29,555 nucleotides of DNA from an uncultured Collinsella sp. (GTDB lineage Bacteria; Actinomycetota; Coriobacteriia; Coriobacteriales; Coriobacteriaceae): positions 1-29,555 of the forward strand of contig URBS01000010.1 of the NCBI GenBank assembly GCA_900546085.1, in the 5' to 3' direction. Numbering within the stretch: position 1 is the first letter of the stretch; every line of letters begins with the position of its first letter. The position numbers and the translations under genes were made by a program. The notes below the pieces were generated by a model, which was not told the DNA's origin, searched no databases, and saw only the letters and a program-made list of their open reading frames with translations. Below, piece after piece: positions 22,981 to 29,555 of this stretch.

Positions 22981-23047
22981 CGTGTTTATTCCGCCCACAT
23001 TTGGATGTAGGCAAGCTTAGCCGACGCCGCAATCGCGCGTCATGCGC

Positions 23048-23086
23048 AGCCCCGGAAAGCGATTCGCCCGCTTTCCGGGGCTTTTT
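23048..23086 (+). terminator. Strong terminator after the TetR/membrane-protein operon
   Basis: AGCCCCGGAAAGCG (23048-23061) pairs perfectly with CGCTTTCCGGGGCT (23069-23082) over 14 bp with a 7-nt loop, followed by TTTTG. Confidence 0.92.
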
Positions 23087-23217
23087 GTTGTTGCGCGCAT
23101 TCACGCACATATGCAAAACCTCTCTCACAGATAAAATCAGATTTCCAACCGACTGACAGCCCTATGTGACCCCAATTTTGGGTACATTGTTGTCCCGATA
23201 TTGAGCTTGGGGGATGT

Positions 23218-24714
23218 ATGAAAGATGAAACGATGGGCCAAGAGGATGCGGCCCAAGATGCAGAAGCTTGCGCTGAGGCCTTGGAGAGCTTAGACCGGAT
23301 TTCACTCGATGAGATTGCGTTTGACGATTCGGGCGCTGACGTGCAGGATGAGCCGGAAGCCGAGGCGCAGTCCGATGATCAGGATGCAGACGACGTTGAG
23401 CCTGCCGAGGATGAGGTAGATCACGAAGACACCGAAAGCGAGGCCGGCAACCAGCCCGAATCCGACACGGGCGAGGAAACCGTCTTGCTCGACAGCTTGC
23501 CGGCCGAGGATTCGCTGACCCGCGAGCTTCCTGGCCTGGGTTCCGCACCAGCCGTGGACGAGACCATCGCCATGGGCGATATTCCCCTACCGTCCGTTCC
23601 TTCGGCACGCGAAGCCGAGGCTCGTCATCGTAAGATGCCGCCCAAGCGCCGCAACCTGATGGTTGCCGGCGTTGTGGCCGTCGCGCTCGTCGCCGGCGGC
23701 GCAGGCTATGCTGCCTGGAACGGATATCAGCAAGAGCAGGCTGCCGCTGTCGCCGCCAGTGCGCACACGATGATGTCGGTGCAGATTGGCGTGCATGCCG
23801 CGGGACTCGACTGCTCCACCGGCTCAAAGATCCCCGTGCAGGTGAGTGGCCAGGACTCCGACGGCTCTTCTGTGAGCGAAACGCTCTACGTTGACGAGCA
23901 CGGCTGCGGCATCAAACTGCTGCCCGGCGATTACACGCTCTCCATCGCTGCCTCCCCCATCGCGGCCGACGGCACCATCTATACCGTCCCGACCACCAAG
24001 ACGCAGGTCACCGTTAAGAGCGATGGACAGGATTTAAGCGCCCAGGCTGCCTTTAAACTCAAGGTGCCTTCGGCCGACACGGTAACCAACGACCAGATCG
24101 ACGCCGCCGCCAAATATGCCGAGGAGGGAGGCGCGAGCTCCGCCGCCACCGCCAAGGTGCTCCAGCAGGCAGCAACCGCGCGTCGCAATGCCGCCGTCAA
24201 TGCCGTGGGCGCGCAAAAGGCACAGGCGGCCCGTGATGCTGACGCTCGCCACAAGGCAACCGACCTCTACCAGCTCGATATTCCCGTCGAGTGGTACGGC
24301 AAGGTCGAGACTTGGCAGAATGGCAGCACGCTATGCATCTATCTTGCCGGCGACAGCGATACGCCGCTTGTGACGCTTGTCACGGTGCGCGACGGCGAAA
24401 GCTTTACGCCCGATGAGGGCGACGCGGTTTTGGGTGCGGCAAACCTCGGCAACGGCTACACCGTCTACGCCAGCGGCCCCGTTTATCCATACGTGGTGCC
24501 CCAGACTATCAACGGGCGCACGCAGAGCCCCGTGTCGACCTATCCCATGGACACGGCCATTGAGCTTGTCGAGCTCACGACCGGCAACCGCTACACCTAC
24601 AGCCAAATCAAGAACGTGCTGGTCGGCAAAGACGGTAAGGCCGACGCTGCCACCAAGCTCGAATGCGACTATCTCGCCCAGATTCTCCTGCCAAGCATCA
24701 AAGCCCAGGACTAG
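23218..24714 (+). CDS. Single-pass membrane protein, acidic cytoplasmic N-terminus and large extracellular domain; unknown
   Basis: The family is not recognised. The protein has 498 aa. Residues 1-140 are acidic and probably disordered, with EETVLLDSLP and DETIAMGDI, which look like Thr sites in acidic context. PPKRRN (141-146) precedes a TM at about 147-167, so the N-terminus is inside. Residues 170-498 lie outside. They include a beta-rich part with two Cys (GLDCSTG and EHGCGIK, perhaps a disulfide), an Ala-rich helical stretch of about 290-335 (AKVLQQAATARRNAAV), and a C-terminal domain with VEWYGKVETWQNGSTLCIYL, then YPYVVPQTI. The ATG at 23218 follows a GGGGGA run by 4 nt. It is flanked by terminators and stands alone. 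Confidence 0.85.
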   Translation: MKDETMGQEDAAQDAEACAEALESLDRISLDEIAFDDSGADVQDEPEAEAQSDDQDADDVEPAEDEVDHEDTESEAGNQPESDTGEETVLLDSLPAEDSLTRELPGLGSAPAVDETIAMGDIPLPSVPSAREAEARHRKMPPKRRNLMVAGVVAVALVAGGAGYAAWNGYQQEQAAAVAASAHTMMSVQIGVHAAGLDCSTGSKIPVQVSGQDSDGSSVSETLYVDEHGCGIKLLPGDYTLSIAASPIAADGTIYTVPTTKTQVTVKSDGQDLSAQAAFKLKVPSADTVTNDQIDAAAKYAEEGGASSAATAKVLQQAATARRNAAVNAVGAQKAQAARDADARHKATDLYQLDIPVEWYGKVETWQNGSTLCIYLAGDSDTPLVTLVTVRDGESFTPDEGDAVLGAANLGNGYTVYASGPVYPYVVPQTINGRTQSPVSTYPMDTAIELVELTTGNRYTYSQIKNVLVGKDGKADAATKLECDYLAQILLPSIKAQD

Positions 24715-24749
24715 CCGGGCGCATCATGGTGCTCCCCAACCGTGATGAA

Positions 24750-24771
24750 GGGGCCAGGAGGTCCTGGCCCC
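24750..24771. terminator. Hairpin between convergent genes
   Basis: GGGGCCAGGA and TCCTGGCCCC pair over 10 bp with GG between them (in practice a 4-nt loop). It lies between the stops of the 23218 gene and the convergent ATPase gene. No T-run follows on either strand, so it could serve both ends through Rho or as an mRNA end stabiliser. Confidence 0.5.
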
Positions 24772-24787
24772 ACAGATCCGTAGATGA

Positions 24788-26140
24788 TTAGGCAAGGAGC
24801 CACTTCCATGCGGGAACAACGTGTACCACACCGTGCTCGCATGGAATATCGGCCTGCTCATCCATAGTAACGATTACCGACTCGCCAAGATCAAACTGGG
24901 CCATCGAGGCATCGAGGGCTGCAATTTCGCGTTCGCGCGTTTTCTCGCTTGCCATATCCACACTCACCTGAGTCAGGCTATAAGCCTGCATGAGAAGTGC
25001 ATCCCCAGCCACAAAGTCAACCTCATGGCTTTTATTCTTATCTTTAATCAGCAGGCGGCAAACCGAACCGGGCCGCACGGCGGGGGTCCTTCTTCTGAGC
25101 GCATTGAACACCGCGGTCTCGAACCTCTGACCCTGATCCAATGCCGATGCGGGGGAGAACGCCCCGAACATCGCAGGATCGACGGCGTAGACCTTAGACG
25201 CAGACCGCGTATTATTTGCAAGCGAACGCGTGAACTCCGGCACAGAAAACAGCAGGTAGGCGTCCTCGTAATACTCAAGTAAGTCGCTGAGCGTATTTCG
25301 ACTGACGGGTATCTGCCTGCTCTTGAACTCGTTGTACACTTTGTTCACCGACAGCTCTCGTCCCGAAGATGCCATACACCGCGTCAGAAACAGTGAGGCC
25401 AAACGAGGGCTCTTGACGTCGTAACGCTCCACAACGTCCATGGCGACCGTTCGCGACGCATATTCCTGTAGCAGCTGAATCGCGTCTGCGGGCGTCTGCT
25501 CAAGTGTCGCGATGAATCCCCCTCGCTCGAGATATCCGACCAGATGGTGTCGGAGCAACGCTGCATCGCTCGAGGAGAAGGGCGCGTTCGACTCAGGAAC
25601 GCTCCCCGTCTTATATCGGACGTATTCCGAAAAACTCAACGGAAAAAGCTCTCGCACAAGAGAACGGCCCCTGAACTCGCTCTTAAGTTCTGAGGACAGC
25701 ATCCTAGAAGAAGATCCCGTCACGTAAACGGTCGCCTTCTCCGTATCGACCACGCGTCGCAGAAACGCACCCCATTCGGGTATTTCCTGGATCTCGTCAA
25801 AGAAAAGGTAGGCGCCCTCGCCTCGAGCAGCAGGATATAGTGCATAGAATGTATCGAGCACGTCCGCTAGTAGCGATGGCTCATACGGACGCAAGCGCTC
25901 ATCCTCAAAATTGAAATATAGCATCCGGTCAAGCTCGACGCCTTGGCCCTGAAGCCGCCGTATCTCCTGATACAGGCGATACGTCTTTCCACAACGACGG
26001 GCGCCCACAATCACATATACGATGTTGTCGCGCTTTGGCTCCTGCGGGTTGCCCAGATCAAGGTCGCGCTCAAAGACCTGCGGAATCCCCTGTTGCTCAA
26101 AGTCCTTTATTTTTTGAGCCACCAAGTCGTTGAATGCCAT
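24788..26140 (-). CDS. AAA family ATPase with a DUF4143 domain
   Basis: The 450-aa protein has a Walker A, GARRCGKT, at 46-53 and a Walker B, LFFDE, at 112-116 inside AYLFFDEIQEIPEW. A sensor-like VTGSSSRML and GRSLVRELFPLSFSEY follow. This is the AAA_14 ATPase pattern. The middle to C-terminal part (about 200-430) contains SPRLASLFLTRCMASSGREL, then NTLSDLLEYYEDAYLLFSVP and an EVDFVAGDALLMQAY motif typical of DUF4143. The last carries a PD-(D/E)xK-like Glu/Asp arrangement. These proteins are common, patchily distributed accessory genes of unclear role, sometimes near toxin or mobile loci. GGAG lies 4 nt before the ATG. The promoter is embedded in a large inverted repeat (26150-26209). Confidence 0.9.
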   Translation of the reverse strand: MAFNDLVAQKIKDFEQQGIPQVFERDLDLGNPQEPKRDNIVYVIVGARRCGKTYRLYQEIRRLQGQGVELDRMLYFNFEDERLRPYEPSLLADVLDTFYALYPAARGEGAYLFFDEIQEIPEWGAFLRRVVDTEKATVYVTGSSSRMLSSELKSEFRGRSLVRELFPLSFSEYVRYKTGSVPESNAPFSSSDAALLRHHLVGYLERGGFIATLEQTPADAIQLLQEYASRTVAMDVVERYDVKSPRLASLFLTRCMASSGRELSVNKVYNEFKSRQIPVSRNTLSDLLEYYEDAYLLFSVPEFTRSLANNTRSASKVYAVDPAMFGAFSPASALDQGQRFETAVFNALRRRTPAVRPGSVCRLLIKDKNKSHEVDFVAGDALLMQAYSLTQVSVDMASEKTREREIAALDASMAQFDLGESVIVTMDEQADIPCEHGVVHVVPAWKWLLA

Positions 26141-26149
26141 AATTCTCCA

Positions 26150-26209
26150 ATCTTGCTCTCCTGCTAATCAAGATTATAACGATTCTTGATTAGCAGGAGA
26201 GCAAGATTA
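26150..26209 (-). promoter_or_regulatory. Perfect 25-bp inverted repeat enclosing the -10 box of the ATPase gene
   Basis: The arm 26150-26174 is the exact reverse complement of 26185-26209; each arm contains CTTGCTCTCCTGCTAATC or its complement. The 10-nt spacer, with the last base of the left arm, contains TATAAT on the minus strand (26174-26179), placed to drive the ATPase gene. A third, degenerate direct copy (CTTGATTA, then AAGCAAG) lies at about 26218-26236. Since transcription would start inside the proximal arm, the repeat should act mainly as DNA, as an operator, and not as an RNA hairpin. Confidence 0.8.
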
Positions 26210-26307
26210 TGCGTATCTTGATTAATGGATAAGCAAGTTTTCTATTAGTGGCCCCTCCCGGAGGATATCGAGCGGCCGAGGGGGGCAGGCATGAACGCCT
26301 CTAGCCG

Positions 26308-26349
26308 AAAACAAAGTAGCTAAAAAGCCCCGTCCCAAATGAGCTACTT
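26308..26349 (-). terminator. Probable terminator of the small Ala/Pro-rich protein gene
   Basis: On the minus strand AAGTAGCT overlaps the stop codon and pairs with AGCTACTT 20 nt later (26342-26349 with 26314-26321), followed by TGTTTT. The stem is only 8 bp and the loop is long, so this is moderate evidence. The remaining bases 26237-26307 hold nothing that I can identify. Confidence 0.45.
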
Positions 26350-26548
26350 AACGCCAGGGGTCAGCTTCGAAGAGGGGCTCGCGCTCGGGGCGGCGATCGC
26401 TGTAGGGATCGTAGCCGTCGTCGTCCTCGTTCTCGGCACGGATGTAGGGGTCGCGCGGCTTGGGTGCAGGCTTGGGTGCGGCCGGCGCGGCGTTGACGGC
26501 CGGCGCGGCGTTGGCGACCGGTGCATTCGTCTTGTTCTTGTCTATCAT
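26348..26548 (-). CDS. Small Ala/Pro-rich hypothetical protein (66 aa)
   Basis: The protein starts MIDKNKTNAPVANAAPAVNA, continues APAAPKPAPKPRDPYIRAEN, and ends in an acidic DDDGYDPYSD segment and DPWR. It looks disordered throughout, with no TM or signal peptide. AAGGAG (minus strand, 26557-26562) lies 8 nt before the ATG at 26548; ATG 26554 is only 2 nt away and is disfavoured. No family is recognised. The protein is likely real because of the good ribosome binding site, the following terminator-like hairpin and biased codon use. It is separated from clpB by the clpB terminator. Confidence 0.6.
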   Translation of the reverse strand: MIDKNKTNAPVANAAPAVNAAPAAPKPAPKPRDPYIRAENEDDDGYDPYSDRRPEREPLFEADPWR

Positions 26549-26599
26549 CTGCATATCTCCTTGCCATGCAATCGTGTTCAACATTATCGATTGTCGCAC

Positions 26600-26637
26600 G
26601 AAAAAGGGCGGCGGACCCAATTGGATCCGCCGCCCTT
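26600..26637 (-). terminator. Rho-independent terminator of clpB
   Basis: AAGGGCGGCGGA (26604-26615) and TCCGCCGCCCTT (26626-26637) form a perfect 12-bp stem around a 10-nt loop. On the minus strand a T-run (TTTTT, then CG) follows. It is about 45 nt past the clpB stop. Confidence 0.9.
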
Positions 26638-26682
26638 GGCGTTTAGAGACGGCTGGCAGTTTTTAAGGCATGTCCCATAAAT

Positions 26683-29310
26683 CTACTCGGCGTCGGGGAC
26701 CTCGTAGGTGGCCGCCGGCGTGTTGTCGCACACGACGGTAAAGCCGCCGTCCTTGTCGACATCGACCGTCACCTGATCGCCCTCGCGCACCGTGCCATCA
26801 ATGATGGCGGCGGCGATGGCGTCCACGACCTCGCGCTGGACCAGGCGCTTGAGCGGACGGGCACCGAACACGGGGTCCAGGCCGCCCACGGCGAGCATCT
26901 GCTTGGCCGCCGGGGTGATGGCAAGCGTCATGCGCTCCTTGGCCAGACGCGCGCGGACGTCGGCGAGCTGGATGTCGACGATCTTTTCAATCTGCGCCAT
27001 GCCGAGCGGATGGAACACCACGATATCGTCGATACGGTTGAGGAACTCGGGGCGGAAGGTCTGAGCCATGGCCGCGTCGACCTGATGGCGCATCTCCTCC
27101 TCGTCCTTGCCGGAAAGCTCGGCGATAGCCTTGGAGCCCACATTAGACGTCATGATAATGATCGTGTTCTTGAAGGACACCTGGCGACCCTGGCCATCGG
27201 TCAGGCGGCCGTCGTCGAGCACCTGCAACAGCACGTTAAAGACATCCGGATGGGCCTTCTCCATCTCGTCGAGCAAGATCACGGAGTACGGACGACGGCG
27301 CACGGCCTCGGTGAGCTGGCCGCCCTCGTCGTAGCCCACGTATCCCGGAGGCGCACCGATCAGACGCTGGACGCTGAACTTCTCCATGTACTCGGACATG
27401 TCGATACGCACGAGCGCGCGCTCGTCGTCGAACAGGCACTCGGCCAGCGCCTTGGCGAGCTCGGTCTTGCCTACGCCGGTGGGGCCCAGGAAGAAGAAGC
27501 TGCCGATGGGCTTGTCCGGATCGGAGAGGCCCGCACGGCTGCGGCGCACGGCCGCGGCCACGGCGGACACGGCCTCGTCCTGGCCAATGACGCGCTTATG
27601 CAGCTCGCCCTCCAGGCCCTTCAACTTGTCGAGCTCGCCCTGCATCATCTTGGACACGGGCACGCCGGTCCAGGCGCTCACGACCTCGGCAATCTCGTCG
27701 GAGGTCACCTGCTCGTTGAGGCCCTCACCGTCCTGCCGCTTTTGCGCCTCGAGCGCAGCCTCGGAATCCTGAATCTGCTGCTGCAGACCTGGGATCACGG
27801 AATAGCGCAGCTCGGACGCACGGCCCAGGTCGCCGTTGCGCGTTGCGCGCTCCTCCTCGCTTCTGGCCTCCTCGAGCTGTCCCTTGAGCTCCTGCACGTG
27901 GTCGATGGCGTTCTTTTGGTTGAGCCAGCCGGCCTTTTGCACGTTGAGCTTTTCCTGGACCACGGCAATCTCCTGGCGCAGGGCCTCCAGACGCTCCTTG
28001 GAGGCGTCATCGGTCTCCTTCATGAGCGCCTGCTCCTCGATCTGCAGCTGGGTGAGCTGACGCGTGGTGGCGTCGATCTCGACCGGCATGCTGTCGAGCT
28101 CCATGCGCAGGCGGCTTGCGGCCTCATCGACCAGGTCGATGGCCTTGTCGGGCAGGAAGCGGTCGGCGATGTAGCGATCGGAGAGGTCGGCGGCGGCCAC
28201 GAGCGCGCTATCGGTGATATGCACGCCGTGGAAGATCTCGTACTTCTCCTTGAGGCCACGCAGAATCGAGATGGTGTCCTCGACGGTAGGCTCGCTCACC
28301 ATTACGGTCTGGAAACGACGGGCGAGCGCCGCATCCTTCTCGATGTACTTGCGGTATTCGTCAAGCGTAGTCGCGCCGATTGCGTGTAAGTCGCCACGGG
28401 CAAGCGCCGGCTTGAGGATGTTGCCGGCGTCCATGGAGCCCTCGGTGGCACCCGCACCCACGATGGTATGGAGCTCATCGATGAACAGGATGACCTTGCC
28501 TTGCGCCTTTTGGACTTCCTTGAGTACAGCCTTCAAGCGGTCCTCGAACTCACCACGGTACTTGGCACCGGCGACCAGCGCGCTCATGTCAAGCTCGATG
28601 AGGTCGCGGTCGCGCAGGGTGCTCGGCACGTCGCCGGCCACGATACGCTGGGCGATGCCCTCGACGATGGCCGTCTTGCCGACGCCCGGCTCGCCAATGA
28701 GCACGGGGTTGTTCTTAGTGCGGCGGGACAGGACTTGGATGGTGCGGCGAATCTCGTCGGTACGGCCGATGACCGGGTCGAGCTTGCCGGCACGGGCCAG
28801 GTCACAAATATTGCGGCCGTACTGCTCCAGCGCCTCAAACTGCGTCTTGTCCTCGGCAGACGTCACGCGGTCATCGCCGCGCAGCTCCTCGTAGACCTGC
28901 TCGATGCGCTCCTTGGTCACGCCGGCGTCGCGCAGCACGCGGCCGGCCTCGCCCTTGTCCTCGGCAAGCGCCATCAGCAGATGCTCGGTCACCACAAAGC
29001 TGTCGCCCATCTTGGTGGCCTTCTTCTCGGCCTTTTCGATGACGCGGACGAGCTCGTTGGACAGGCCCATCTGCTGGCCTTCGCCCGAAACCTTGGGCGC
29101 GCGGTCGATGGCGTCCTGGGTGGAGCGCGCAAGCTGGGCCGGGTCGGCACCGATGCGCTCGATGATCACGGAGATATTGCGCTCACCGGCACCGAGCAGG
29201 GCAGACAGCAGGTGAATCGGCTCCACCGCGCCGGCCTGCGCGTCGGCGGCCGTGCTCATGGCGGTCTGTAACGCCTCGCGCGACGTCATTGCTAGCTTAT
29301 CGATTCTCAT
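26683..29310 (-). CDS. clpB: ClpB, ATP-dependent protein disaggregase
   Basis: The 875-aa hexameric AAA+ chaperone resolubilises aggregated proteins with DnaK/DnaJ/GrpE. A Clp N-terminal double repeat occupies about 1-150 (MRIDKLAMTSREALQTAMST, then HLLSALL). NBD1 has Walker A GEPGVGKT at 206-213, and VILFIDELHTIVGAG. The coiled-coil middle domain that distinguishes ClpB from ClpA/ClpC lies at about 405-525. NBD2 has GPTGVGKT at 609-616 and VILLDEMEKAHPDVFN. The C-terminus FGARPLKRLVQREV is typical. Length fits the family (about 860-880). GAGAGGTG lies about 6 nt before the ATG at 29310. No chaperone partners lie in the window. A clear HAIR or CIRCE heat-shock operator is not seen upstream. 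Confidence 0.97.
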   Translation of the reverse strand: MRIDKLAMTSREALQTAMSTAADAQAGAVEPIHLLSALLGAGERNISVIIERIGADPAQLARSTQDAIDRAPKVSGEGQQMGLSNELVRVIEKAEKKATKMGDSFVVTEHLLMALAEDKGEAGRVLRDAGVTKERIEQVYEELRGDDRVTSAEDKTQFEALEQYGRNICDLARAGKLDPVIGRTDEIRRTIQVLSRRTKNNPVLIGEPGVGKTAIVEGIAQRIVAGDVPSTLRDRDLIELDMSALVAGAKYRGEFEDRLKAVLKEVQKAQGKVILFIDELHTIVGAGATEGSMDAGNILKPALARGDLHAIGATTLDEYRKYIEKDAALARRFQTVMVSEPTVEDTISILRGLKEKYEIFHGVHITDSALVAAADLSDRYIADRFLPDKAIDLVDEAASRLRMELDSMPVEIDATTRQLTQLQIEEQALMKETDDASKERLEALRQEIAVVQEKLNVQKAGWLNQKNAIDHVQELKGQLEEARSEEERATRNGDLGRASELRYSVIPGLQQQIQDSEAALEAQKRQDGEGLNEQVTSDEIAEVVSAWTGVPVSKMMQGELDKLKGLEGELHKRVIGQDEAVSAVAAAVRRSRAGLSDPDKPIGSFFFLGPTGVGKTELAKALAECLFDDERALVRIDMSEYMEKFSVQRLIGAPPGYVGYDEGGQLTEAVRRRPYSVILLDEMEKAHPDVFNVLLQVLDDGRLTDGQGRQVSFKNTIIIMTSNVGSKAIAELSGKDEEEMRHQVDAAMAQTFRPEFLNRIDDIVVFHPLGMAQIEKIVDIQLADVRARLAKERMTLAITPAAKQMLAVGGLDPVFGARPLKRLVQREVVDAIAAAIIDGTVREGDQVTVDVDKDGGFTVVCDNTPAATYEVPDAE

Positions 29311-29331
29311 GGAATCACCTCTCTTGGGGCG

Positions 29332-29349
29332 GCCGCCCTACGGGGCGGC
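29332..29349 (-). other. Hairpin in the clpB 5' leader
   Basis: GCCGCCC (29332-29338), loop TACG and GGGCGGC (29343-29349) form a perfect 7-bp GC stem about 10 nt upstream of the clpB Shine-Dalgarno. It could modulate translation, for example as a temperature-sensitive structure, though a pure GC stem is a poor thermometer. The rest of the upstream region has AT-rich boxes such as TATATA, with no certain promoter. Confidence 0.4.
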
Positions 29350-29487
29350 TTCACGTTGTTCGAGAAGTATTGTTGCCAGCTTTGCGCGATCTTATACACA
29401 AATCTAAGTCTCTATATATAAGATTTTCTGAGTGATTGAAAGATAGGACTTGAGAGTGTCGGTCCGGCGCGACCGTGGAACCCAACT

Positions 29488-29544
29488 GTCTCAATCTGTA
29501 ACACCAAGCCCGCTTTTAACAGCCCAGCTGTTACAGATCGAGAC
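29488..29544. repeat. 15-bp inverted repeat with GTCTCAATCTGTAAC arms
   Basis: GTCTCAATCTGTAAC (29488-29502) and GTTACAGATCGAGAC (29530-29544) are complementary except for one position. A further short repeat, AACAG, then AGCTGTT, lies within. The intervening 27 nt include CGCTTTTAACAG. It lies about 180 bp upstream of clpB, perhaps as the terminator of a gene beyond the window or as a dispersed repeat. Confidence 0.55.
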
Positions 29545-29555
29545 AAACGGAACCA

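Noticed and set aside
21739..22998. 419-codon minus-strand frame over the TetR end and the membrane protein
   Set aside because: It is antisense to a membrane protein with a good Shine-Dalgarno and hydrophobic helices; its own composition is low-complexity.
27010..29271. Long plus-strand frames opposite clpB
   Set aside because: They are complement artefacts of a highly conserved chaperone gene.
29430..29470. Possible HspR (HAIR) operator upstream of clpB
   Set aside because: Only one half-site-like CTTGAG is present; the matching ACTCAAG at the proper distance is missing.
1..29555. CRISPR arrays, complete insertion sequences or rRNA genes
   Set aside because: No regularly spaced direct repeats, intact transposase or rRNA signature was seen.

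Overview
The window is high-GC bacterial DNA whose gene content points to the Coriobacteriia (Actinomycetota), most likely Collinsella or a close relative. The main reasons are the actinobacterial FHA / PP2C / RodA-PBP / PASTA-kinase cluster, a mannose-family PTS with a DUF956 gene, a TetR-linked membrane protein that I recall as DUF5692-like, and a large iron-sulfur flavoprotein. The genus is inferred from remembered gene content; no search was run.

Layout. (1) 1-7650, plus strand: the cell-wall and signalling operon. It has a 5'-truncated FHA protein, a membrane-anchored FHA protein, a PP2C phosphatase with a long disordered N-terminus, a single-chain FtsW/RodA-penicillin-binding-protein fusion, and a PknB-type kinase with four PASTA repeats and a Ser-Gly tail. 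A strong terminator follows. (2) 12368-7796, minus strand: a tightly coupled unit of a 24-aa leader ORF, a lipoprotein joining a solute-binding domain to a 5'-nucleotidase C-terminal-like domain, and a hybrid histidine kinase. It looks like a ligand-sensing system without a transporter. (3) 12500-14112: a tRNA-Arg(CCT) gene next to degenerate duplicates of its own 3' end. These flank about 0.95 kb of eroded accessory DNA with an integrase-like remnant and a 41-aa holin-like or type I toxin-like ORF. A repeat-rich, strongly structured non-coding stretch follows. (4) 17403-14121, minus strand: mannose-family PTS IIAB, IIC and IID, a terminator, then DUF956 (ManO-like). (5) 18182-17754, minus strand: hypA with a TTG start.

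(6) 21056-18279 minus and 21247-22980 plus: a divergent locus. A 925-aa Fe-S/FAD/NAD(P) oxidoreductase faces a TetR regulator and an aromatic-rich polytopic membrane protein. Two perfect 6-3-6 palindromes and a third degenerate one lie in the shared intergenic region. (7) 23218-24714: a single-pass surface protein with an acidic N-terminus. (8) 26140-24788: an AAA/DUF4143 ATPase whose -10 box lies between the arms of a perfect 25-bp inverted repeat. (9) 26548-26348: a small Ala/Pro-rich protein. (10) 29310-26683: clpB, with further inverted repeats upstream.

The best candidates for something undescribed are the redox locus with its tandem operators, the leader-ORF/binding-lipoprotein/hybrid-kinase unit, and the tRNA-flanked remnant with its hydrophobic small ORF. 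All positions and motifs were read by eye from the sequence. Family assignments come from memory of motifs.
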